DNA of 5,601 nucleotides from JAJQCI01 sp964388305 (GTDB lineage Bacteria > Bacillota > Clostridia > Lachnospirales > CAG-274). Made by a program: the position numbers and the translations under genes. Below, piece by piece: positions 1-5,026 of the stretch. Where the stretch lies: contig CAYMAA010000100.1 of NCBI GenBank assembly GCA_964388305.1, positions 1-5,601 of the forward strand. Reading direction: 5' to 3'. Under the pieces are notes generated by a model, which saw nothing but the letters and a program-made list of their open reading frames with translations, was not told where the DNA came from and ran no database searches. Numbering within the stretch: position 1 is the stretch's first letter; each line of letters begins with the position of its first letter.

Positions 1-1
1 A

Positions 2-43
2 GATGAAGGCTGTAAGCTTATAAATAAGCTGTTTGATGCGTAA
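2..43 (+). CDS. Possible C-terminal end of an upstream gene (partial)
   Basis: An open frame enters from the window edge and reads DEGCKLINKLFDA before a TAA stop at 41-43. The residue mix is protein-like, but thirteen codons are too few to identify a family, and a frame this short can be open by chance. It contains a 7-bp inverted repeat (AGCTTAT/ATAAGCT, 15-30) with only two bases between the arms. No convincing intrinsic terminator follows: a T-run at about 56-63 lacks a clear GC-rich stem. If real, this gene is co-directional with the lipoprotein gene and could read through the element at 94-254. Confidence 0.3.
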   Translation, partial: DEGCKLINKLFDA

Positions 44-93
44 GCCGCAATTATATTTTTTTTCAGTCACAAACCGTTACCTCCAAATAAATA

Positions 94-113
94 TAGGGCA
101 TCTCTAAAAATTA
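94..113 (+). repeat. Left terminal inverted repeat of the MITE-like element
   Basis: This 20-bp arm pairs with 235-254 at 18 of 20 positions. The two differences are adjacent: AT at 100-101 against GC in the other arm when read outside-in. The TIR begins immediately after the hexamer TAAATA (88-93). Confidence 0.75.
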
Positions 114-234
114 GGGTAAAGCCAAACGCAGAAAGAATTATCAGGAGCAATGAAAACGATGCAGGCATAGCAGAAAAGCTATGTTAAGAGAGTTTGAAGC
201 GGATATCGGAAATTATAGCAGTTTGGCAAAATTA

Positions 235-254
235 TAATTTTTAGAGGCGCCCTA
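235..254 (-). repeat. Right terminal inverted repeat of the MITE-like element
   Basis: This arm is the inverted partner of 94-113 and is followed directly by the second copy of the hexamer TAAATA (255-260). Its outer end lies 52 bp upstream of the -35 box of the lipoprotein promoter. Confidence 0.75.
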
Positions 255-306
255 TAAATATACCTTAAAACAACAAACTTTTCAATAAGAATATTTAAAA
301 CATCTA

Positions 307-335
307 TTGACAAATTGGCTAAGTGAAATTACAAT
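307..335 (+). promoter_or_regulatory. SigA-type promoter of the lipoprotein gene
   Basis: A perfect -35 hexamer TTGACA (307-312) is separated by exactly 17 bp from a -10 hexamer TACAAT (330-335), in an AT-rich context. Transcription should start near 341-343, giving a leader of about 69 nt before the ATG at 411. It lies outside the MITE-like element, so the gene does not need the element for expression. Confidence 0.8.
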
Positions 336-361
336 ATATAAGGGATATGTTGTTTTAGGCG

Positions 362-383
362 GCATATTCTTATAATAATATGC
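362..383 (+). other. Small inverted repeat in the 5' leader of the lipoprotein gene
   Basis: GCATATT (362-368) and AATATGC (377-383) form a 7-bp stem with an 8-nt loop, 11 bp before the Shine-Dalgarno site. The stem is AT-rich and weak. It could be an operator half-site pair, an RNA-stabilising hairpin, or chance. No riboswitch class is recognised. Confidence 0.3.
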
Positions 384-410
384 GCACAGTTGCAGAAGGA
401 GTTAGTTTAT

Positions 411-1010
411 ATGAAATCCAAGTTATTATTAATTTGTACAATAACCGCTTTAGGGTTTACTCTTACGGGGTGTTCCACCGAAAAGGTTTTTAAAGATAAA
501 GAAGCAGGCTATCAGTTAAAGTATGATTCTTCTATTTGGTCGGTTGACAAAAATGTGGAAAAGGACGTGGCTTTTCCTACGGAAACAGGCACTTATACTT
601 TCAGTGCGGATTTTACTACTTTGGAAAAAACAGAGGACGGAGAACCTAATGCGGAGTTTAAGGTGCTTTGCGAAAGTGTTGAGGATATTGTTGGAGAAAA
701 GGAAGCTGATGGAGATGAGCTTTTAGATGAGGTTGCCGAGGGACTTAACGGAAGGCTTGATGAGGGTTTTATTCAAACAAGCAGCATAACCGCAGGAGGC
801 AGCTCGGAAGCAGCTCAAAGCCTTAAAGGTTATTGGATAACCGTTTCACCCCTTTCTCAAAGAGAAGAGAATGACCCAATAAATGATGTTATATTTGTGG
901 TATCCAACGATACGGTTTATGAGTTTTATTATACTGCCATTGGGGAGGACAACTACTCACGCTATGAGCAGGAAGTAAACTATATGCTTTCAAACCTTTC
1001 TACAGATTAA
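411..1010 (+). CDS. Predicted lipoprotein with a PsbP/DUF1795-like domain
   Basis: This 199-aa exported lipoprotein has a type II signal peptide: basic MKSK, a hydrophobic stretch at about 5-19, and the lipobox LTGC with Cys21 as the lipidated residue. The mature protein should therefore be tethered to the outer face of the membrane. The mature part is acidic, has no further membrane segment, and shows the layout of small PsbP/Mog1-like (DUF1795) lipoproteins of Firmicutes: a GYQLKYDSSIW segment near the start and a closing VYEFYYTAIGEDNYSRYEQEV strand-plus-helix before the last leucines. That assignment comes from pattern memory and is tentative. No catalytic motif is seen. The ATG at 411 is chosen because AGAAGGAG (394-401) sits 9 bp upstream; a TTG at 390 would add seven residues, would place the Shine-Dalgarno inside the gene, and would spoil the signal peptide start. 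The gene is monocistronic, with its own promoter (307-335) and terminator (1028-1065). Its role is unknown. Confidence 0.85.
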   Translation: MKSKLLLICTITALGFTLTGCSTEKVFKDKEAGYQLKYDSSIWSVDKNVEKDVAFPTETGTYTFSADFTTLEKTEDGEPNAEFKVLCESVEDIVGEKEADGDELLDEVAEGLNGRLDEGFIQTSSITAGGSSEAAQSLKGYWITVSPLSQREENDPINDVIFVVSNDTVYEFYYTAIGEDNYSRYEQEVNYMLSNLSTD

Positions 1011-1027
1011 TAAACAATATTAACAGC

Positions 1028-1065
1028 AAAGAGGCAATTACAACAAAGATTGCCCCTTTTTTATT
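1028..1065 (+). terminator. Intrinsic terminator of the lipoprotein gene
   Basis: AAAGAGGCAAT (1028-1038) pairs with ATTGCCCCTTT (1049-1059) with one A-C mismatch and a 10-nt loop, followed on the plus strand by a short T-rich tail (1060-1065). It begins 17 bp after the lipoprotein stop codon and faces the tRNA terminator of the opposite strand. Confidence 0.7.
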
Positions 1066-1067
1066 GC

Positions 1068-1095
1068 AAAAAAACAGCAGAGCCATAAGCTCTGC
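1068..1095 (-). terminator. Intrinsic terminator after tRNA-Thr, also the likely end of the sigH operon
   Basis: Read on the minus strand, GCAGAGC, a 5-nt loop TTATG and GCTCTGC form a perfect 7-bp GC-rich stem (1095-1077), followed by TG and seven T residues (1074-1068). It starts 9 bp after the tRNA 3' end and would stop both the tRNA transcript and any read-through from sigH. Confidence 0.85.
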
Positions 1096-1104
1096 CGTTA
1101 CTTC

Positions 1105-1176
1105 AGCTGAAGAGCGGAATTGAACCGCCGACCTACGCACTACCAATGCGTTGCGCTACCCCTGTGCCACTTCAGC
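1105..1176 (-). tRNA. tRNA-Thr, anticodon GGT
   Basis: This 72-nt tRNA folds as a full cloverleaf. The 7-bp acceptor stem GCTGAAG/CTTCAGC is perfect, and the discriminator is T. The 5-bp anticodon stem ACGCA/TGCGT encloses loop TTGGTAG, giving anticodon GGT, which reads threonine codons ACC and ACU. A 5-nt variable loop AGGTC and a T-arm GGCGG/CCGCT with loop TTCAATT follow. The D-arm is GCAC-AGGGGTA-GCGC, where position 12 (A) faces position 23 (C), a mismatch where most related tRNAs have a pair. The 3' CCA is not encoded (the next bases are GAA), so it must be added after transcription. It lies 35 bp downstream of sigH on the same strand and appears to have its own promoter. Confidence 0.95.
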
Positions 1177-1186
1177 AAACAAATTT

Positions 1187-1215
1187 ATTTTATCATCAAA
1201 CCCAAGTGAAGTCAA
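1187..1215 (-). promoter_or_regulatory. Putative extended -10 promoter for tRNA-Thr, overlapping the sigH stop
   Basis: On the minus strand, TTGACT (1215-1210) is followed by a 17-bp spacer and TAAAAT (1192-1187), with TG one base upstream of the -10 (TGATAAAAT, an extended -10). The predicted start is near 1179-1181, only a few bases before the mature tRNA 5' end at 1176. The TGA inside the -35 box is the stop codon of sigH. There is no terminator between sigH and the tRNA, so read-through from the operon is also possible. Confidence 0.6.
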
Positions 1216-1829
1216 GCTTTTTCTTTCAATATTGTCATAACTTTCTTTTTAATTCTTTGCAAGGCATTATCTATGGACTTATCTTCTTTTTTCATTACCT
1301 TGGCAATTTCCGTATATTTTAACCCTCGTAAATGATAAACAAGCACCTGTCTTTCAAACTCACTCAAAGCTTTCAATATTTTTGCCTCTATATTTGTTTT
1401 TTCTTCTCTTCCTATATAAAGCGCCTCGGGATTTGTAAGGTTTCCATCGCTTAACTGTTCCAAATATGTGTTGCTTTCGTCTTCGTTCAGCATACTTCTG
1501 TTAAGGGATATGGAGGAGTTGAGGGGAATATGCTTTTGCCTGTTGGCTGTTTTAATGGCTGTCATAATCTGCCTTGTAACGCATAAATCCGCAAAGGAAA
1601 AGAATGTGGCTTCACTGTTTTCCCTGTAATCTCTTATTGCCTTAAAAAGACCTATTGTACCCTCCTGAATAATGTCGTCCTTATCCGCACCTATAATAAA
1701 ATATGTTCTTGCCTTAACTCTCACAAGGTTTTTATATCTTTCCAAAAGAGCCTCTTCCGCAAATCTGTCATTTTCACGGGAGAGCCTTATAAGCTCCAAA
1801 TCGCTTTTTTCTTCATAATTAATACGCAT
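1212..1829 (-). CDS. sigH: RNA polymerase sigma factor SigH (sigma-70 family)
   Basis: This 205-aa alternative sigma factor directs RNA polymerase to SigH promoters. In Bacillus and Clostridia these serve transition-state, early sporulation and sometimes competence genes. Identity rests on the SigH-typical region 2: YFIIGADKDDIIQEGTIGLF (about 43-62, core-binding helix and start of the -10 recognition segment), then TRQIMTAIKTANRQKHIPLN, almost residue for residue the B. subtilis pattern. Region 4 (about 155-202) has LSEFERQVLVYHL, a helix-turn-helix GLKYTEIAKVM, and SIDNALQRIKKK as the -35 recognition helix. It is slightly shorter than the 218-aa B. subtilis protein, mainly at the N-terminus. 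The ATG at 1829 is preceded by GAGGAAAGG at good spacing. It starts 15 bp after rae1 and is the last protein gene of the operon. The window does not show whether the organism sporulates. Confidence 0.95.
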   Translation of the reverse strand: MRINYEEKSDLELIRLSRENDRFAEEALLERYKNLVRVKARTYFIIGADKDDIIQEGTIGLFKAIRDYRENSEATFFSFADLCVTRQIMTAIKTANRQKHIPLNSSISLNRSMLNEDESNTYLEQLSDGNLTNPEALYIGREEKTNIEAKILKALSEFERQVLVYHLRGLKYTEIAKVMKKEDKSIDNALQRIKKKVMTILKEKA

Positions 1830-1844
1830 AAATACTGCCTTTCC

Positions 1845-2363
1845 TCATACCTGCCCGCGGCGCATTTTTTCCAATATTTCACGGGATTTTTCATCAATTC
1901 TGTCCATAAAAAGATTATCCTTAACGGGAACGGTTTTATTTATTCTCTGCTTTATTTCCTTATTTACAATGCCCACGTCCGTTAAAAGATCTGATGCGGA
2001 AACCCTCACAGCGCCCTTGCTCATAATAATTATCTGCTCCAAGCCGTCAGAGGTTGCCACAAGCACATTGCTGTCTGCTTTAAGTTTTCCCGCAGTTCTT
2101 TCAATGTAGTTATCCGCAGTTTCCGCCTCTTTGGTATAAACCACCTTAATATTGCCTATATTCAGCACGGAACCCTGACCCCCTGTGACATTGTAAGCAT
2201 CAAACACAACTATTATATCGTATTTTTTAACACCCTGATAGTTGCTCATTATATGTACAAGCCTGTCACGGGCCTCGTCTATGCTTTCCTTTGCGATTTT
2301 GGAAAGCTCATCCCAAGCAAATATTATATTATATCCGTCTACAAGCAGATAAGTTTTTTTCAT
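1845..2363 (-). CDS. rae1: Rae1/YacP-type NYN-domain ribosome-associated endonuclease
   Basis: This 172-aa cytoplasmic protein belongs to the YacP family of PIN-like NYN nucleases. The B. subtilis member, Rae1, enters the ribosomal A site and cuts certain translated mRNAs. The expected acidic metal-binding residues are visible: Asp9 in LLVDGYNII, Asp55 in VVFDAY, Glu81/Asp84 in EAETADNYIE, and Asp106 in VATSDG. The C-terminal 35 residues are charged and probably helical (MDRIDEKSREILEKMRRG). Length matches the family (about 170 aa). The ATG overlaps the rlmB stop as ATGA (4 bp), with AGGAAG about 8 bp upstream, implying translational coupling. The neighbours mrnC and rlmB also act on ribosomal RNA, which fits a ribosome-centred role. 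Family assignment is firm; A-site cleavage in this organism is inferred from B. subtilis. Confidence 0.9.
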   Translation of the reverse strand: MKKTYLLVDGYNIIFAWDELSKIAKESIDEARDRLVHIMSNYQGVKKYDIIVVFDAYNVTGGQGSVLNIGNIKVVYTKEAETADNYIERTAGKLKADSNVLVATSDGLEQIIIMSKGAVRVSASDLLTDVGIVNKEIKQRINKTVPVKDNLFMDRIDEKSREILEKMRRGQV

Positions 2364-3193
2364 TGCATAAACTTCCTTTGTCTTACAACCTCATACATAA
2401 CAAGTCCTGCCGCTACAGAGGCGTTAAGACTGCCTATTTTACCGTACATAGGTATTTTTACCGTAAAATCACAATGCTCCTTAACAAGCCTGCTTACACC
2501 ACCGCCCTCTGCGCCTATAACCAAGCCGACGGGCCCTTTAAGGTCTGCATTGTAATAAACCGTTCCTTTCATATCGGCGCAGGTTATCCACAAGCCTGCT
2601 TTTTTAAGGCTTTCTATAGCTCTGCTTATGTTTGTTACCTTTGCAACGGGCATATATTCCAAAGCTCCGGCAGATGCCTTGGAGGCTGTTGCCGTAAGCC
2701 CTGCGCTTCTGTTTTTTGGTATAATTACACCATGTGCGCCTGCTGTTTCGGCGCTTCTTATAATTGCTCCCAAATTGTGAGGGTCCTCAATTTCATCTAA
2801 AATTATAACAAAAGGCTCTTCACCCCTGCTTTTTGCGTTTTCCAATATATCCTCAACAGAACAGTACTCCTTTGCAGGGGTAATTGCAATTACACCCTGA
2901 CAGTTGCCGGTGGTTTGCATATTGTTAAGCTTAACCTTGTCTGCCTCCTGCACAATAATGCCGGCTTCTCTTGCCTTTGCGACAATTACTTTAAGAGTCC
3001 CCTCAACCTCGCCTTTTTTAACAAATATTTTGTCAATGGTTCTGCCGTGATTAAGAGCCTCCAAAACGGAGTTTCTTCCCTCAAGCTGAGTCTTTTCTTT
3101 TATTTCTTCAAATTTGTTGAATTTTTCCCTCTTGCCGCCGTATGCTTTGCCCGACCTGTTTTTATCTTTAAAATTTTTTGCGCTGCTTTTCAT
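2360..3193 (-). CDS. rlmB: 23S rRNA (guanosine-2'-O)-methyltransferase, RlmB/TrmH family
   Basis: This 277-aa SPOUT methyltransferase of the TrmH/RlmB group transfers a methyl group from S-adenosylmethionine to a ribose 2'-OH in 23S rRNA (G2251 in E. coli). The first 35 or so residues are a Lys-rich, probably disordered extension. An L7Ae-like RNA-binding domain follows (LEGRNSVLEAL at 38-48 to about 105). The catalytic SPOUT domain (about 127-277) carries motif 1 ILDEIEDPHNLGAIIRSAE (Asn140, Arg146), motif 2 GLVIGAEGGGVS (223-234, Glu229) and motif 3 IPMYGKIGSLNASVAAGL (247-264, Ser255, Asn257), which forms the trefoil knot and SAM pocket. All key residues are intact. The ATG at 3193 is preferred over a TTG at 3223 because GGGAG (3204-3200) lies 6 bp upstream of it and the TTG would overlap mrnC. 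It starts 16 bp after mrnC and ends in an ATGA overlap with rae1. The exact target base, and RlmB versus a YacO-type paralogue, is inferred. Confidence 0.93.
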   Translation of the reverse strand: MKSSAKNFKDKNRSGKAYGGKREKFNKFEEIKEKTQLEGRNSVLEALNHGRTIDKIFVKKGEVEGTLKVIVAKAREAGIIVQEADKVKLNNMQTTGNCQGVIAITPAKEYCSVEDILENAKSRGEEPFVIILDEIEDPHNLGAIIRSAETAGAHGVIIPKNRSAGLTATASKASAGALEYMPVAKVTNISRAIESLKKAGLWITCADMKGTVYYNADLKGPVGLVIGAEGGGVSRLVKEHCDFTVKIPMYGKIGSLNASVAAGLVMYEVVRQRKFMQ

Positions 3194-3199
3194 ATTTAT

Positions 3200-3204
3200 C
3201 TCCC
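3200..3204 (-). promoter_or_regulatory. Shine-Dalgarno site that sets the rlmB start
   Basis: GGGAG on the minus strand lies 6 bp before the ATG at 3193. The in-frame TTG at 3223 has no comparable site and would run back into mrnC. Confidence 0.6.
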
Positions 3205-3209
3205 GTAAA

Positions 3210-3614
3210 CTATTCTTCTTCAATGCACCTTAAAAAAAGCTCTCCAAGCCTGTCCGTTCTGCCCTGTAGATATAAATACCCGAACAAAGCCTCCAAACCC
3301 GTTGCGTGACGGTAGTCCGTAGCGGAGGCGTGCTTTGCCATTGTGTGTGAGTTTGCGTTTCTACCTCGTTTTAATACGGCAAGCTCCTCCCCGGTAAGCA
3401 TATTTTTTATTTTATGATACATTTTTGCCTGTGCCTGTGCTTTTACCATATTTCTGGCTTCACTGTTCATTTTGTCCACGGCTTTGCTGCCTTTTGAAAG
3501 CACAAAGCTCCTTACATAAACCTCAAATACGGCATCGCCCATAAAAGCCAGTGCAAGAGAAGAATATTCCCTTGCACCGTTTTTAAACTCAAAAAGTTTT
3601 AAAACATCTTCCAT
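3210..3614 (-). CDS. mrnC: Mini-ribonuclease III (23S rRNA maturation)
   Basis: This 134-aa enzyme is the RNase III catalytic domain without a double-stranded RNA-binding domain. Mini-III works as a homodimer and trims the double-stranded stalk of the 23S rRNA precursor; in B. subtilis ribosomal protein L3 stimulates it. The signature helix SLALAFMGDAVFEVYVR (19-35) carries catalytic Asp27 and Glu31. The Mini-III block VLKRGRNANS (80-89) and the second acidic site in ATGLEALFGYLYL (Glu108) are intact. Length is close to the 143 aa of B. subtilis MrnC. The chosen ATG (3614) overlaps the cysS stop by one base (TAATG), a classic coupling arrangement, with GGAG 12 bp upstream. An in-frame TTG at 3632 would give 140 aa and has only a weak AAGG 6 bp upstream. 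It is followed after 16 bp by rlmB, so rRNA processing and modification genes are adjacent. Confidence 0.93.
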   Translation of the reverse strand: MEDVLKLFEFKNGAREYSSLALAFMGDAVFEVYVRSFVLSKGSKAVDKMNSEARNMVKAQAQAKMYHKIKNMLTGEELAVLKRGRNANSHTMAKHASATDYRHATGLEALFGYLYLQGRTDRLGELFLRCIEEE

Positions 3615-5026
3615 TATTTTTTGTAACTCCAACGTACGCCTTGCCTTGTATCTTCAATAACAACTCCCATTTCCAAAAGCTCTGCTCTTATGGCGTCTGC
3701 TTTGCCGTAGTCCTTAGCTTTTTTTGCGGCGGTTCTTTGGGCGATAAGCTCTTCTATTTTGGAAACATCTCCCGTTTCCTCTGTTTCGTTTTCTGTTTTT
3801 ATGCCTAAAACCGAGCAAAGCTCTTCTATACCATTTAAAAGATTTTCGGCAAATGCCTTTGTGCAGCCTGTTTTAATGCAGGAGTTTGCAAACTTAACAT
3901 ATTCAAATATACTTGCAATGGCATCGGCAGTATTAAAGTCATCGTCCATTGCGGCCTCAAAGTCTTTTTTAAATTTGCCGCTGTCCTTTAAAAGCTCTTC
4001 CTCATCTGCTTTTAAATCCTCACCCTCGGAATTTTCTATATAAAACTTTAAGTCCCTTACGCTGTTTTTAATTCTGTTAAGACCGCTGCCTGCCGCATCT
4101 ATAAGCTTTCTTGAAAAATCAATGGGACTTCTGTAATGACCGTTTAAAATGAAAAATCTTACAACGTCATAAGGCACTTCCGCAACAATATCCCTTAATG
4201 TAAAAAAGTTGCCTTTGCTTTTGCTCATTTTTTCGTGATTAACATTTATAAATCCGTTGTGCATCCAATAATGGGCAAAGGGAACACCGTTTGCCGCCTC
4301 GCTTTGGGCAATTTCGTTTTCATGATGAGGGAATATAAGATCCTCGCCGCCTGCGTGAATATCTATGGTATCCCCCAAATATCTTTTTGCCATTACTGAA
4401 CACTCAATATGCCAGCCGGGTCTGCCCTCGCTCCAAGGACTTTCCCAATATGGCTCGCCCTCTTTTTTTGGCTTCCACAAAACAAAGTCCGCAGGGGATT
4501 TTTTATCCGGGTCGGCATCTACTCTGTTGCTTGCGCCTGCAATTAAATCGTCCAAATTTTTGCCTGAGAGCTTTCCGTACCCCTTAAAGGAGTTTGTATC
4601 ATAATAAACACTGCCGTTTTTTTCATAGGCATAGCCTTTATCTATAAGCGTTTTTATCATTTCTATAATGTAGGGCATTTCCTCCGTTGCCTTGGGGTTA
4701 TAGCTTGCAGGCTCTACATTAAGTCCCTCTGCGTCCTTTATGGCTTCCTTAATATATCTTTCCGTTATGACCTCTGTGCTTACTCCCTCTTCGTTGGCTC
4801 TTTTAATGATTTTATCGTCCACATCGGTAAAGTTTTGCACATAGGTTACGTCATAACCCTTATACTCCATATATCTTCTTATGGTGTCAAAAATAACGTA
4901 TGGTCTTGCGTTTCCTATATGGATAAGTCCGTAAACCGTAGGGCCGCAAACATACATTTTTACCTTATTTTCTTCAATAGGCACAAATTCTTCTTTTTTT
5001 CTTGTAAGAGTGTTATAAACCTTCAT
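3614..5026 (-). CDS. cysS: Cysteinyl-tRNA synthetase (class Ia)
   Basis: This 470-aa cytoplasmic enzyme uses ATP to attach cysteine to tRNA-Cys. The Rossmann catalytic domain has the HIGH-type motif HIGN (36-39) and the KMSKS loop (266-270). The zinc site that discriminates cysteine is complete: Cys27 (YVCGPTVY), Cys209 (WHIECSV), His234 and Glu238 (FPHHENE), matching the E. coli ligands. The connective polypeptide lies between, and PGWHIECS and DIHAGGEDL are intact. A DALR-type helical domain (about 345-400, FNTADAIASIFEYVKFAN) binds the anticodon side, and the C-terminal segment AKDYGKADAIRAELLEMGVVIEDTRQGVRW is the standard family ending. Length is normal (461 aa in E. coli). The ATG at 5026 is chosen because homology begins at MKVYNTLTRKKEEF and GGAGAGGA lies 6 bp upstream; frame upstream to 5092 is ispF antiparallel-frame sequence. 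The gene overlaps the ispF 3' end by 14 bp. No T-box precedes it. Confidence 0.98.
   Translation of the reverse strand: MKVYNTLTRKKEEFVPIEENKVKMYVCGPTVYGLIHIGNARPYVIFDTIRRYMEYKGYDVTYVQNFTDVDDKIIKRANEEGVSTEVITERYIKEAIKDAEGLNVEPASYNPKATEEMPYIIEMIKTLIDKGYAYEKNGSVYYDTNSFKGYGKLSGKNLDDLIAGASNRVDADPDKKSPADFVLWKPKKEGEPYWESPWSEGRPGWHIECSVMAKRYLGDTIDIHAGGEDLIFPHHENEIAQSEAANGVPFAHYWMHNGFINVNHEKMSKSKGNFFTLRDIVAEVPYDVVRFFILNGHYRSPIDFSRKLIDAAGSGLNRIKNSVRDLKFYIENSEGEDLKADEEELLKDSGKFKKDFEAAMDDDFNTADAIASIFEYVKFANSCIKTGCTKAFAENLLNGIEELCSVLGIKTENETEETGDVSKIEELIAQRTAAKKAKDYGKADAIRAELLEMGVVIEDTRQGVRWSYKK

Larger units (their letters stand above)
94..254. mobile_element. MITE-like non-autonomous transposable element, 161 bp
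   Basis: The two ends form 20-bp terminal inverted repeats, TAGGGCATCTCTAAAAATTA at 94-113 and the reverse complement of TAGGGCGCCTCTAAAAATTA at 235-254, with 18 of 20 identical. Farther inward, GCCAAAC (121-127) is matched by GTTTGGC (221-227) at exactly the same distance (27 bp) from each end, so the symmetry extends over about 34 bp per side. The element is flanked by the identical hexamer TAAATA at 88-93 and 255-260, consistent with a target-site duplication, although the flanks are AT-rich and a TA or TATA duplication cannot be excluded. There is no ORF of useful length inside. A central 6-bp hairpin (CATAGC/GCTATG, 166-183) is present. The autonomous IS family that would mobilise it cannot be named from the window. 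The ends broadly resemble those of DDE-transposase IS elements. Transcribed RNA would fold into a long imperfect hairpin. Confidence 0.75.
44..306. other. Intergenic stretch holding the MITE-like element and no gene
   Basis: From the possible upstream stop to the lipoprotein promoter no ORF with a plausible ribosome-binding site is seen on either strand. The stretch holds the element at 94-254 and an AT-rich flank at 255-306 that contributes one arm of each of two inverted repeats spanning the promoter (266-274 with 349-357, and 285-294 with 364-373). Confidence 0.6.

Noticed and set aside
523..726. Plus-strand open frame inside the lipoprotein gene
   Set aside because: It is an alternative frame within a well-supported gene, with no ribosome-binding site and Arg/Lys/Leu-biased content typical of a frame shadow.
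1100..1176. Phage or genomic-island attachment site at the tRNA
   Set aside because: The repeated segment is only 8 nt and copies the tRNA 5' end, whereas integrase sites usually duplicate the 3' half. No integrase gene is present.
2253..2800. Two overlapping plus-strand open frames (2253-2555 and 2291-2800) opposite rae1 and rlmB
   Set aside because: They lie antisense to two intact conserved genes, contain Cys/Tyr/Phe-rich sequence typical of shadow frames, and have no ribosome-binding site or family motif.
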